Below the pieces are notes generated by a model. It made no database searches. It saw only the letters and a list, made by a program, of their open reading frames with translations, and was not told the origin of the DNA. From Xenococcaceae cyanobacterium MO_188.B32 (GTDB lineage Bacteria; Cyanobacteriota; Cyanobacteriia; Cyanobacteriales; Xenococcaceae): 34,868 bases of DNA. This document shows, in pieces, positions 15,508 to 23,831 of the stretch. Position 1 is the stretch's first letter. Every line of letters starts with the position of its first letter. Position numbers and translations under genes: made by a program. The stretch covers positions 1-34,868 of the forward strand of contig JASJDJ010000034.1 in the NCBI GenBank assembly GCA_030065635.1. The letters run 5' to 3'.

Positions 15508-15933
15508 ATGGAATCTGAAGCGCAAAAAACAGAATTACAAGCTACTGGTTTAAATACTGACGTTCCCGGTATGATGGCGACTAGAAGTCAAAGCTATACA
15601 GGGCAGCAAGGAGCAGAGATTATTGACCAGGTAAAAGAGTTTTTAGTAAAGTTACCCGATGAGATTGGTAATTTCTTCTCGAAGAATAAAGAAGCATTAA
15701 CGATTATAGGCTTAATCCTGGCTGGTGGAATCACCGTTAAAATAGCATTCGCTATCCTTGATTCAATTAACGATATTCCTCTTCTAGCTCCCTTGTTTGA
15801 ACTAGTGGGTATAGGCTACACAGGATGGTTTGTTTTTCGCTATATGTTGAAAGAATCTACTCGTCAAGAGCTAGGAACTGAGTTAAATGCTCTCAAAACC
15901 CAGTTTTTGGGTAAAGATTCTTTTAACGGCTAA
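15508..15933 (+). CDS. CAAD/CURT1-type thylakoid membrane protein
   Basis: A 141-residue protein with a polar N-terminus of about 35 residues, an amphipathic helix (EIIDQVKEFLVKLPDEIGNFFSKNKE split over residues ~36-61), two hydrophobic helices (ALTIIGLILAGGITVKIAFA and LFELVGIGYTGWFVFRYM), and a final charged helix (KESTRQELGTELNALKTQF). This is the CAAD domain arrangement, found appended to some cyanobacterial aminoacyl-tRNA synthetases and, stand-alone, as CURT1 proteins that bend thylakoid margins. Here it is stand-alone, so a membrane-shaping role is more likely than a tRNA one. A good ribosome site (AAAGGAG) precedes the ATG. Confidence 0.85.
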   Translation: MESEAQKTELQATGLNTDVPGMMATRSQSYTGQQGAEIIDQVKEFLVKLPDEIGNFFSKNKEALTIIGLILAGGITVKIAFAILDSINDIPLLAPLFELVGIGYTGWFVFRYMLKESTRQELGTELNALKTQFLGKDSFNG

Positions 15934-16123
15934 GTATAGTTCCTACACTGTAAAATAACGGAGTCTGCACTGACCTGATTTTGCGGTTACAACAGCTGAT
16001 TTTTTGGGGTGATTTTTTGTTAAGACAAAAGGTGTTAGAGAAAATTTCTTATTTTTATACCTGCTTTAATCTCTATTTTCTTAAACCCTAATCTCCCAAG
16101 ATTAATTAATTCATACTAGTTTT

Positions 16124-16153
16124 GTCCCCATAAGCAATTGTGGGGACTATTTT
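16124..16153 (+). terminator. Intrinsic terminator
   Basis: GTCCCCA (16124-16130) pairs with TGGGGAC (16141-16147) around a 10-base loop, followed by TATTTTTT. Confidence 0.7.
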
Positions 16154-16189
16154 TTACTCTAATTATCTAGAAGAATACACAATACTCGT

Positions 16190-16222
16190 GCGACCGCTCA
16201 GTGCCAGGCTGCGCCCGATCGC
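16190..16222. repeat. HIP1-flanked palindromic repeat, copy 2
   Basis: GCGACCG (16190-16196) and CGATCGC (16216-16222) enclose a core that, read on the minus strand, matches the repeat at 6921-6952 with one extra base and a few substitutions (shared CTGGCACTG). Confidence 0.55.
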
Positions 16223-16457
16223 AATATTTAAAAAATAAACAAGATAATCTGGAGTAGGAAGAAACATTTATAAATTGTGCTCCTAGCTTGTTAATATAAT
16301 TGTATTACGCTGTATCGATTTGTTATCAAATCCCAACAAATTAGCTGACAAAGTAGTAGAAATTATGGTCACAATTATTACAGAATAAAGAATATTCCCG
16401 TATAGATTATTAAAACACTTAAATCATTTATATATTTAAGGAGAAACAGTAATAACG

Positions 16458-16928
16458 ATGGATTGCAGCCATATTCAATTTTGCACTCAAAAAGAGAAAA
16501 TAGACTTTTATCAACTACAAGAACTATTTAAACTGGGAGCTTTTTGGGCACAAGAACGAACACAATCAGATTTAAAAACGGCGATCGCCAATAGCAATCC
16601 TGTAGTTAGCATTTGGGATGGGGAATATTTAATTGGTTTTGCTCGCGCTACTTCTGATGGTGTTTATCGCGCTGCAATTTGGGACGTAGTAGTTCACCCC
16701 AAATATCGTGGACTTGGGTTGGGAGGCAAATTAGTAGAAACTGTATTGAGTCATCCTCAAGTAAATAAGGTAGAAAGAGTCTATCTAACTACTACTCATC
16801 AACAAAATTTCTACAAACACATTGGTTTTGAGTATAACGATACTACCACTATGGTTTTATACAATAATTCCCCCTATCGATTACTTCAAACCGAGAGTCG
16901 AGAGTTGGAAGTAGGAAATCGGGAATAG
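16458..16928 (+). CDS. GNAT-family N-acetyltransferase
   Basis: A 156-residue acetyl-CoA-dependent acetyltransferase. The GNAT core is clear: IGFARATSDGVYRAAIWDVV (beta-4), then VHPKYRGLGLGGKLVE with the acetyl-CoA-binding R/Q-x-x-G-x-G/A pattern (RGLGLG), then VYLTTTHQQNFYKHIGFEY. The substrate cannot be told. The last ~12 residues (ESRELEVGNRE) come from a stretch resembling low-complexity intergenic repeats, so the ancestral protein may have ended earlier. AAGGAG lies in front of the start, with the ATG at a longer than usual spacing. No operon partner. Confidence 0.85.
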   Translation: MDCSHIQFCTQKEKIDFYQLQELFKLGAFWAQERTQSDLKTAIANSNPVVSIWDGEYLIGFARATSDGVYRAAIWDVVVHPKYRGLGLGGKLVETVLSHPQVNKVERVYLTTTHQQNFYKHIGFEYNDTTTMVLYNNSPYRLLQTESRELEVGNRE

Positions 16929-17113
16929 AGCGAGTTCGGAGTTTAGAGGGACGTTCCCCGAAACGTCTGTACGAAAATTATAATTTTTTTTACGAGAGAA
17001 TAATAAATTCAAATATCTGAAAATTAGAAAATTTTTGAACTTGCACATCAGTAAAAATTGTTACTATAATACAAATATTAAAGCGTAGTCGTTATGAGTT
17101 CAATATAAGTATT

Positions 17114-18526
17114 ATGAGCGATCGCCAAATAGAGAATGTAGTAATTATTGGTTCGGGACCGGCAGGTTATACGGCTGCTATCTATGCAGCGCGAGCAAAT
17201 CTTAAACCAGTTGTCTTTGAGGGTTTACAAGCTGGAGGAATACCAGGAGGACAATTGATGACTACTACAGAAGTAGAGAACTTTCCTGGTTTTCCTGAAG
17301 GAATTACAGGACCTCAACTAATGTCGAGAATGAAAGCACAGGCGGAACGTTGGGGAACAGAATGTTATACAGAAGATGTTATTGAAATAGATTTAAGTCA
17401 GCGTCCTTTTACAGTAGGTTCTGACGAAAGAGAATTAAAAACTCATAGTATTATTATTGCCACTGGTGCGACTGCTAAAAAGTTAGGATTACCCAGTGAG
17501 AAAATTTATTGGAATAATGGTATTTCTGCTTGTGCTATTTGTGATGGCGCAAGTCCGATCTTTATCGGAGGAGAATTAGTAGTTATAGGTGGTGGTGACT
17601 CTGCTGCTGAAGAAGCAGTTTATTTAACTAAATATGGTTCTCATGTTCATTTACTGGTACGTCGAGACGAAATGCGAGCCTCTAAAGCGATGCAGGATAG
17701 AGTTTTAGCCAATCCTAAAGTTACCGTTCACTGGAATACAGAAGCGGTAGATGTGTTTGGCGAAAATAACCGCATGACTGGGATTAGAGTACGCAACACT
17801 AAAACTGGAGCAGAAACAGAAATTAGAGCTAAAGGTTTATTTTATGCGATCGGACACAATCCGAATACGTCTCTCTTCAAAGGACAGTTAGAACTAGATG
17901 AAGTTGGTTATATTGTTGTCAAACCAGGTACCGTAGAAACTTCTGTAAAAGGCGTATATGCTGCTGGTGATGTCCAAGACCGTGAATACCGTCAAGCTAT
18001 TAGTGCAGCAGGTACGGGTTGTATGGCAGCCTTATCAGCAGAAAGATGGTTATCAGAACACGAGCTAATTACTGAATATCACCAAGCATCACCATCAGAA
18101 ACCAGTAAAACTGAAGAAGAGGTCAGCGAAACAAAAACCGAAGCGGATACAGAAACTAGTTTTGATATCAATGCTACTCGTCATTATGGCGGTTATGCTC
18201 TGAGAAAATTATTCCACGAAAGCGATCGCCTGTTAATAGTTAAATACGTATCTCCTACTTGTGGTCCTTGTAAAACCCTTACTCCTATTCTCAATAAAGT
18301 AGTAGATGAGTATGAGGGTAAGATTCACTTTGTCGAAATTGATATCACCGAAGACCCAGAAATCGCGCAAATGGGACAAGTTACAGGCACGCCCACTGTT
18401 CAGTTTTTCCGCGAGCGAGAAATGCTCAAACAAATAAAAGGAGTCAAGCAAAAAAGTGAATTTCGGATGGCGATCGAGGATTATATAAATTTGGAGAGAC
18501 CTTCGGTAGTCGCTGACCTTCGGTAG
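17114..18526 (+). CDS. ntrC: NADPH-thioredoxin reductase C (reductase-thioredoxin fusion)
   Basis: NTRC combines thioredoxin reductase and thioredoxin in one chain and passes electrons from NADPH to 2-Cys peroxiredoxins and other targets in oxygenic phototrophs. The reductase part (about 1-320) shows FAD motif [19 protein letters not shown], the [16 protein letters not shown] segment, redox-active C140-A-I-C143, and the NADPH motif [14 protein letters not shown] charged linker of about 30 residues rich in Glu/Thr/Ser follows, then the thioredoxin domain with C383-G-P-C386 and [11 protein letters not shown]. The name here means NTRC and not the nitrogen regulator NtrC. The last residues after INLER (PSVVADLR) are encoded by a repeat inserted at the 3' end, so the original C-terminus has been replaced. 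Confidence 0.96.
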   Translation: MSDRQIENVVIIGSGPAGYTAAIYAARANLKPVVFEGLQAGGIPGGQLMTTTEVENFPGFPEGITGPQLMSRMKAQAERWGTECYTEDVIEIDLSQRPFTVGSDERELKTHSIIIATGATAKKLGLPSEKIYWNNGISACAICDGASPIFIGGELVVIGGGDSAAEEAVYLTKYGSHVHLLVRRDEMRASKAMQDRVLANPKVTVHWNTEAVDVFGENNRMTGIRVRNTKTGAETEIRAKGLFYAIGHNPNTSLFKGQLELDEVGYIVVKPGTVETSVKGVYAAGDVQDREYRQAISAAGTGCMAALSAERWLSEHELITEYHQASPSETSKTEEEVSETKTEADTETSFDINATRHYGGYALRKLFHESDRLLIVKYVSPTCGPCKTLTPILNKVVDEYEGKIHFVEIDITEDPEIAQMGQVTGTPTVQFFREREMLKQIKGVKQKSEFRMAIEDYINLERPSVVADLR

Positions 18527-18548
18527 TCGCGTACGCGTACGCGTACGT
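18498..18548. repeat. Tandem GACCTTCGGTAGTCGC repeat followed by GTACGC repeats
   Basis: GACCTTCGGTAGTCGC occurs at 18498-18513 and 18515-18530, then GTACGC, GTACGC, GTACGT at 18531-18548. The NTRC stop codon (18524-18526) lies in the second copy, and the repeat joins directly to the MerR remnant. Confidence 0.8.
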
Positions 18549-18752
18549 AGTTATAGTTTTAGGGAATTAGGCTTAATTGAAGTAGCAGAGAGGACAGAAG
18601 GGGGATTTCGCCTTTTTACACCAGAGGCGATCGCCCGACTGGCATTTATCAAACGTTCTCAACGTCTAGGACTCAGTCTACAAGAAATTAGCGAAATTTT
18701 GCAGATTCATGAGCGATTGCGCTTCAAAGGGGGGAGTGAACGGTTACATTAG
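18549..18752 (+). pseudogene. Remnant of a MerR-family regulator
   Basis: From about 18564 the plus strand reads ELGLIEVAERTEGGFRLF, then TPEAIARLAFIKRSQRLG and LSLQEISEILQIHERLR, ending at TAG 18750-18752. This is the wing, second helix pair and start of the dimerisation helix of a MerR regulator (the pattern ELGL-RT-GFRLF-LxFIxxxxxLGxSLxEI). The DNA-contacting N-terminal ~20 residues and start codon are missing, replaced by the GTACGC repeat, and the effector-binding end is absent. The effector cannot be inferred, and the gene is surely dead. Confidence 0.8.
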
Positions 18753-18801
18753 TTTAGCTAAACTTGGGACTAAAATTATCTGCCAGTATCTTTAATACAA
18801 A

Positions 18802-19665
18802 TTAAGGTTGAATTAGAGTAAGTTGAGTAGGTTCACTAATTTGACTATTGGCGATTGCTACTGCGCTAATAAAATATTTCAATCCCGAGGGAGCAGTATT
18901 GATTGGAGGAATTTCTAGCTGAAAAATTCCCTGAGAGTTGGCTTGTATTGTTCGATCGAGCAAGGTATCTCCTTGTAATTCAATTAATTCGCCGATTAAA
19001 GATAGTTTAGAAGTTACGGTAATTTTTACCTTGGCATGGGGTTGAGTTTGACCTTGAATCACAAATCCATTATTGTCGATCGCGTCTCCATTACTATGGC
19101 TAGTAAATTGGGGACGTAAGCTTTTATTGTTTGTTGCTGTTAACGATCTGGGTTGAAAAGAAGCCGAAGAATTATTGGCTGGTGACGATGGAGATACAAT
19201 AGCGGGGGTACGAGCTATGTTCCTGCTGTAAGTAAAGGCTTGGGAGGCAGCACTATAAACAACCTGTTTTCCGCGCTGTAGTCTGCCGACAACGGCTCCT
19301 TCCACGATGCGCTCTTTGGTTGAAATAGGTATCTTACTTTGGTAAGTTCCAGGTGCTATCTCTTTGGCAGTTATTTCTCTAACACGATGTTTATCCCCAA
19401 TTATTAAAAATGAAGCTTGTACTCCAGTAGTTCCTTTCATAGTAAGGGTTAAAATTTCTCCTGGATTTAAAGCTCGATCTATTCCATTATGAGTAACACT
19501 CTCAATTTCTATATTTTTGGTAGCTTGTTGTGCTGTTAAGTAATCTGTCTCTGTAGTTGTTTGTGCCAAACCTACAGGAGTGATAGAGATAATCGCCAAA
19601 AGATTAGCGGTTAATATTGCTAGTTTATATAAGTGATTGTCGATTGAGGAAACATTATTGGTCAT
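18802..19665 (-). CDS. Secreted hypothetical protein
   Basis: A 287-residue protein with an N-terminal export signal (KLAILTANLLAIISITPVGLAQ, cleavage probable after LAQ near residue 35). The mature part begins with a beta-rich domain (IEIESVTHNGIDRALNPGEI, LTLTMKGTTGVQASFLIIGD), then a Ser/Asn/Pro-rich linker around residues 155-195, then a second beta-rich domain (GFVIQGQTQPHAKVKITVTS ... IFQLEIPPIN) resembling an Ig-like fold. No catalytic motif is seen. It is probably periplasmic or cell-surface. It is divergent from the pentapeptide-repeat gene, with a 289-bp shared upstream region in which I see no other gene. Confidence 0.75.
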   Translation of the reverse strand: MTNNVSSIDNHLYKLAILTANLLAIISITPVGLAQTTTETDYLTAQQATKNIEIESVTHNGIDRALNPGEILTLTMKGTTGVQASFLIIGDKHRVREITAKEIAPGTYQSKIPISTKERIVEGAVVGRLQRGKQVVYSAASQAFTYSRNIARTPAIVSPSSPANNSSASFQPRSLTATNNKSLRPQFTSHSNGDAIDNNGFVIQGQTQPHAKVKITVTSKLSLIGELIELQGDTLLDRTIQANSQGIFQLEIPPINTAPSGLKYFISAVAIANSQISEPTQLTLIQP

Positions 19666-19954
19666 TGGTAGTATCTTTTGACACTGTCTAACATTAATTT
19701 TATTGTTTATCGATCGAGGACTTATGGAGAGAGAATCAAAAATATTTATATGTCTAACGATTTTTGCGCTTGCTTTGTAAATATAACGAGCTTTTCAATC
19801 AAGAAAATATACAAGATCGATTGGTAATGTTTTAAATACATTTACACCTGCACTATAACTCAACAAAACCGTAAGATAAGATGTGAAAGCCATTAGAATA
19901 TATATCACAATAAACTAAATAGAGAATAGATAGAATAGGGTACAAAATGGCTTC

Positions 19955-20845
19955 ATGGTAAAAGTAGAGCATTTAAGGCAATTAAAACAAGGTTCTGACC
20001 GCTGGATAGAGTGGAGAAATAATCATAGTCAAATCACACCAGATTTAAGAGGAGCAAATCTTACTAAAATTAATTTAGAAAAAGTCGATCTAGCAACGGC
20101 TAATCTTTATCGAGCTAATCTTGGCAATGCGGATTTAACCGAAGCAAATCTCAGTTGTGCTAATCTACAACAAGCAGAATTAATTGATGCTAATTTGATT
20201 CAAGCTAATTTGAGTAATGCCGATCTTAGAGAAGCATATTTAATGGATGTAGATTTGAGTAATGCTAACTTAATTGGAGCCGATTTAAGAGATGCTAACT
20301 GTTGCGGGGCTAACTTAACTCAAGCTAACTTGATTGGTACTTCGATGCGGAAGGTTAATTTGCGTAGGGCTAATTTAACTAGTGCTAAGCTGAATCGTAC
20401 TAATGTAAGCGAAGCGGATTTAGTCGAGGCTAATCTTAACCAAGCTGATTTGAGCGATGCTAATCTTTACGAAGCGGAGTTATTAGGAGCATTTCTCTAC
20501 CAAACCAATCTTTATCGAGTTAAAGCGATCGCTACTCATCTTAGCAGAAGTTATTTATTTCAGGCTAATCTCAGTGAAGCTAAACTTATTAACACTGATT
20601 TTCGTTGGGCTAATCTTAGCTATGCTAGCTTAATTGGAGCTAATTTAACTAAAGCAGATCTTCGAGGAGCTAATTTAAAAGAGGCTAATTTAAGAGGATC
20701 TAACCTACGATCGGCTAATTTAAGGGGAGCTAATTTAACTAAAGCAGATCTTAGAGGAGCCAATTTAAAAGAGGCTAATTTAAAAGAAGCAGTTTTAAAT
20801 AAAGCAATGCTTCAAGGCGCGATTATGCCCGATGATGAAAATTAG
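19955..20845 (+). CDS. Pentapeptide-repeat protein
   Basis: A 296-residue protein. After a ~25-residue start with WIEWRNNHSQITPDL it consists almost wholly of A(D/N)LXX pentapeptides (ANLTK, ADLRG, ANLKE, ANLRG), expected to form a right-handed quadrilateral beta-helix. Such proteins are abundant in cyanobacteria and mostly of unknown role; some mimic DNA, others lie in the thylakoid lumen. No signal peptide, kinase or enzymatic domain is attached, so it is probably cytoplasmic. Near the C-terminus a 30-residue (90-nt) block is duplicated almost exactly at DNA level. An ATG at 19947 in another frame is not used; the ATG at 19955 is the first in frame. Confidence 0.9.
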   Translation: MVKVEHLRQLKQGSDRWIEWRNNHSQITPDLRGANLTKINLEKVDLATANLYRANLGNADLTEANLSCANLQQAELIDANLIQANLSNADLREAYLMDVDLSNANLIGADLRDANCCGANLTQANLIGTSMRKVNLRRANLTSAKLNRTNVSEADLVEANLNQADLSDANLYEAELLGAFLYQTNLYRVKAIATHLSRSYLFQANLSEAKLINTDFRWANLSYASLIGANLTKADLRGANLKEANLRGSNLRSANLRGANLTKADLRGANLKEANLKEAVLNKAMLQGAIMPDDEN

Positions 20846-20865
20846 CCAGAATAATAACCCAATTT

Positions 20866-21075
20866 CTAACAATTTAATTTAAGAGCATTTACCGGTACTT
20901 CATCCCAAGATTCAACAGTACGCAGACGGGCTATCCACCCAGACTGTTTTTGCTTCTCTGTTAAACTATTTTGCCAATTGTCGTGACAATCTCTGGCTGC
21001 AATTTCATTTTGGCAAGCAATACAAGAATAGATAATTCCACAGGGATCGATTTGCTCATTTACCCAGATAGCCAT
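20866..21075 (-). CDS. Small cysteine-containing hypothetical protein
   Basis: A 69-residue protein beginning MAIWVNEQIDPCGIIYSCIACQ. Cysteines at about 12, 18, 21 and 30 (C-x5-C-x2-C-x8-CH) could bind a metal, though no named zinc-finger class fits. The C-terminal half is WQNSLTEKQKQSGWIARLRT then VESWDEVPVNALKL. The start has a GGAGATAGGA purine stretch in front. It converges with the pentapeptide-repeat gene. Function unknown; the cysteine pattern and tryptophans argue it is a real gene. Confidence 0.6.
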   Translation of the reverse strand: MAIWVNEQIDPCGIIYSCIACQNEIAARDCHDNWQNSLTEKQKQSGWIARLRTVESWDEVPVNALKLNC

Positions 21076-21141
21076 TTTTTCCTATCTCCATAGCTCAGTT
21101 TTTCTATCTAGGATATTTTACCTCGTTAGCTTCGCTGTCAG

Positions 21142-21154
21142 GCTTCGCCGAAGC
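21142..21154. repeat. Short palindromic repeat
   Basis: GCTTCG-C-CGAAGC, preceded by another GCTTCGC at about 21129. It belongs to the small palindromic repeats scattered in cyanobacterial intergenic DNA. Confidence 0.45.
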
Positions 21155-21291
21155 GCTTATTGAAACTAAAGACTGATGCTACTTATGTTTTTTTAGACAA
21201 AGTAATTTAGAATAGAAGCTACTACATTGCAAGTTTTGGTGGTACTAGTTGGGTTAAAGTTTTAGTTGAAAATTGAGGGGAGGCAAAGATT

Positions 21292-21684
21292 ATGGCTAAT
21301 AGCCGTCGTGTTTCTCGCGTATCTGCATTAATCAAGCGAGAAGTTAGTCAGATGTTATTAAATGGTATTAAAGACGACCGCGTGGGTTCGGGAATGGTCA
21401 GTATTACGGATATAGATTTGTCTGGCGATCTACAACACGCTACCATTTTTGTCAGTATCTACGGGACAGAATTAGCAAAAAAAGAAACTATGGAAGGGTT
21501 AAAAGCTTCTACTGCTTTTGTCCGTAGAGAATTAGGTCATCGCATTCGTCTGCGTCGTACTCCAGAAATCATCTTTAAAGAAGATACTTCTCTAGAAAGG
21601 GGCGATCGAATGTTAAATCTACTCAACACAATCAGTCAAGACCGTCAACAAAAGGAAAAAGTTACCGAAATTGCCGAGGAGTGA
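21292..21684 (+). CDS. rbfA: Ribosome-binding factor A
   Basis: RbfA helps the final maturation of the 30S subunit, acting on the 5' end of 16S rRNA. The 130-residue length fits. Characteristic pieces are [18 protein letters not shown] at the start, [30 protein letters not shown] and the KH-like core ending [18 protein letters not shown] with [14 protein letters not shown] ribosome site (GGGGAGG) precedes the ATG. In relatives it is often followed directly by a GH3 gene, as here, but the two are now separated by an insertion relic. Confidence 0.95.
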   Translation: MANSRRVSRVSALIKREVSQMLLNGIKDDRVGSGMVSITDIDLSGDLQHATIFVSIYGTELAKKETMEGLKASTAFVRRELGHRIRLRRTPEIIFKEDTSLERGDRMLNLLNTISQDRQQKEKVTEIAEE

Positions 21685-21689
21685 ATTAA

Positions 21690-22215
21690 CACAGTGACAT
21701 CCTCCCGCGATTTATCGCGGGCTTCCTTACCTCGCGATAAGGCATTTCTGCCCTACGCCCTTCGGGTTCACCAGTTGCTCATGGGGGAAACCCCCAAGAC
21801 CGCACTGGTTCACCACTTATCTAGATACACAGCAGCTACCATGTACCCCCGACAGATCGACGCTCGACTCGAATGGTGCGATCCCTTGTTCCGCACCCGC
21901 TCGCTCGACTTGACAGACAATTTCTTTCCCCCAGAGTCCCTGGGTACTAACGTATCAAAGATACTTATTTCCTTCATACGTTTGGAATTTTACCGACAAA
22001 ACTTCTTTGTCGAACCCCATATTCCAAGTTGTCAAGGTACGGCTTTGTACGAAGTTACAGCAATTTACAGCTAGATTTTACGTACAAAGGTATTGTACAA
22101 CCCCTGAAACCTTTGTTATATGAAGATTCTCTATCTAAATTGTCAAGTTCGCTTTCATCCCGCAGAGGTAATCGGGGGACTTCTCGCTCACAAAGTTAAA
22201 TTAACTACTTTGGGA
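21690..22215 (-). mobile_element. IS200/IS605-type relic without transposase; hairpin-rich, possible omega RNA
   Basis: The 540 bp between rbfA and the GH3 gene hold no credible protein gene but many perfect hairpins: CCCGCGA-TTTA-TCGCGGG (21704-21721), CCTTA/TAAGG (21725-21742), GGGGG-AAA-CCCCC (21783-21795) inside ACCAGT/ACTGGT (21770-21809), CCCAG/CTGGG (21930-21944), GTATC-AAA-GATAC (21952-21964), TTGGAAT/ATTCCAA (21982-22027) enclosing CGACAAA/TTTGTCG (21994-22012), and CTTTGTACG/CGTACAAAG (22043-22089). CATCC-hairpin-CTTC ends at about 21698-21725 and 22156-22185 share one orientation, typical of IS200/IS605 subterminal hairpins. On the minus strand the sequence ends GCGGGAGGATGTCAC, the style of a TnpB omega-RNA 3' end. 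Any guide would be read from the rbfA side. Confidence 0.65.
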
Positions 22216-22223
22216 TTAACCCC

Positions 22224-23831
22224 GTGACCAAATTATTACCTAATTGGCAACAATTCTCTCTCAAAGAAAAAATCGGACAAACGATCGTAGTCCGTGCTTC
22301 TGGTTATTTGTTTGATGCTCAAATACGCTATCCTGAGTGGGAAGTTCCCAATCATCAATTGCAGCGATGGTTAGAAAATTTAAATTTGGGTGGGGTTATC
22401 CTTTTAGGAGGAAGTTCTGCCGAACTACTAATGCGATCGCGACAACTGCAATCTTGGTCGACAACTCCTCTACTGATCGCTGCTGATATCGAAGAAGGAG
22501 TAGGACAGAGGTTTAGTGGTGCTAGTTGGTTTCCCCCACCAATGGCATTATCGGCAATAGCAGCTAAAAATCTGAGTTTAGCTCGAGAATATGCCCTAAA
22601 AATGGGAGAAATTACCGCTAAAGAAGCTTTAACAGTGGGAATTAACTGGATACTTGCCCCTGTAGTCGATGTGAACAATAATCCAGCCAATCCCGTGATT
22701 AATATTCGGGCTTTTGGGGATACGCCAACAATAGTTAGTAACCTGGCTACCGCTTTTATTGAGGGAGCAAAGCAATATCCAGTTTTAACCACAGCCAAAC
22801 ACTTTCCCGGACATGGAGATACGGTTACGGATTCTCATTTAAATTTACCTACATTACTTCATTCTGACGAGCGTTTGGCTCAAATAGAATTACCTCCTTT
22901 TAAACAAGCGCTCGCTACAGGGGTAGATAGCGTAATGACAGCGCATTTATCAATTCCTGCTTGGGATTGTCAATATCCAGTAACTCTTTCTAACTCGATC
23001 CTTAATGGTAAACTACGACAACAATTAGGATTTGAAGGCATAATTGTCACCGATGCTTTAATTATGGGTAGCATGACTAAATATGCTCCTCCAGAAGAAA
23101 TAGCAGTTATGGCAGTAGAAGCAGGAGTAGATGTTCTCCTGATGCCCGATAATCCTGAAAAGGCGATCGACTCTATTTATAAGGCAGTAAAATCGGGACG
23201 TATTAGTGAAACTAGAATCGATCGGTCTGTTGCTAGAATTTGGCAAGCAAAAGAAAAAGTAGTTTTCTCTCCTCCTAATTCTTTATTTGAGTTATTTGAC
23301 CCTGAAGCAACTAAAATTACCGAATCAATTCTGCGCGATTCTCTAAAAGTAGGGGGGAATATTCCTCTCCAACCTCCACAAGCTCAACCCGTGCGTAATT
23401 TAATTGCGATCGACGATGTTCTTAATTGCAATTTTCTCGATATTCATACCCCAGCAGTAGCCATACCCAAAAAATTAGGCTATCAATTGCAAATAGTCGC
23501 TCGCCAGACTCTAGCAGGTGTGCAGTTAGATACCAGAGATACTTTGTTACAGGTATTCATTCGGGGCAATCCTTTTCGGGGCAGTGCTGGTTTTACACCC
23601 CAAACACAAAAGATTTATCAACAACTAATAGCAGCCAACAAAATTCAAGGATTAATTATTTATGGTAGTTCTTATATTTTAGATTGGTTTTGTTCGCAAA
23701 TACCTTCAGACTTGCCTTGGGTGTTTACTTACGGACAAATGCCCATAGCTCAAGCGATCGCTCTAGAAAAATTATTTAATCTGGCTCCTAATTTTTCTGA
23801 TACCTTATCTAACCATAACTTTGGTTTTTAA
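22224..23831 (+). CDS. Glycoside hydrolase family 3 (NagZ-like beta-N-acetylhexosaminidase)
   Basis: A 535-residue GH3 enzyme. The NagZ-type catalytic loop KHFPGHGDT is at residues 192-200, with the general-acid His and Asp, and the nucleophile is Asp277 in IIVTDALIMGSM. Also seen are LLIAADIEEGVGQRF and LAPVVDVNNNPANPVINIRAFG. NagZ enzymes release N-acetylglucosamine from muropeptides in peptidoglycan recycling. After residue ~350 there is a second, C-terminal domain of about 180 residues, present in longer GH3 members and absent from the compact proteobacterial NagZ. The start is GTG at 22224. There is no signal peptide. The last 23 bases overlap the 3' end of the opposing response-regulator gene. 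Confidence 0.9.
   Translation: MTKLLPNWQQFSLKEKIGQTIVVRASGYLFDAQIRYPEWEVPNHQLQRWLENLNLGGVILLGGSSAELLMRSRQLQSWSTTPLLIAADIEEGVGQRFSGASWFPPPMALSAIAAKNLSLAREYALKMGEITAKEALTVGINWILAPVVDVNNNPANPVINIRAFGDTPTIVSNLATAFIEGAKQYPVLTTAKHFPGHGDTVTDSHLNLPTLLHSDERLAQIELPPFKQALATGVDSVMTAHLSIPAWDCQYPVTLSNSILNGKLRQQLGFEGIIVTDALIMGSMTKYAPPEEIAVMAVEAGVDVLLMPDNPEKAIDSIYKAVKSGRISETRIDRSVARIWQAKEKVVFSPPNSLFELFDPEATKITESILRDSLKVGGNIPLQPPQAQPVRNLIAIDDVLNCNFLDIHTPAVAIPKKLGYQLQIVARQTLAGVQLDTRDTLLQVFIRGNPFRGSAGFTPQTQKIYQQLIAANKIQGLIIYGSSYILDWFCSQIPSDLPWVFTYGQMPIAQAIALEKLFNLAPNFSDTLSNHNFGF

Larger units (their letters stand above)
15934..16457. other. 524-bp gap with a distant terminator; possible small RNA
   Basis: No protein gene is seen. 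A good terminator lies at 16124-16153, about 190 bp after the CAAD stop, leaving room for a long 3' UTR or an independent small RNA between 15940 and 16150. A HIP1-type palindromic repeat lies at 16190-16222. The rest is A+T-rich promoter-like sequence before the GNAT gene, which has AAGGAGAAAC as ribosome site. Confidence 0.4.

Noticed and set aside
21694-22074. 126-codon plus-strand frame after rbfA
   Set aside because: It translates through the IS-type terminal hairpin and nested stems; composition and GTG start are not gene-like.
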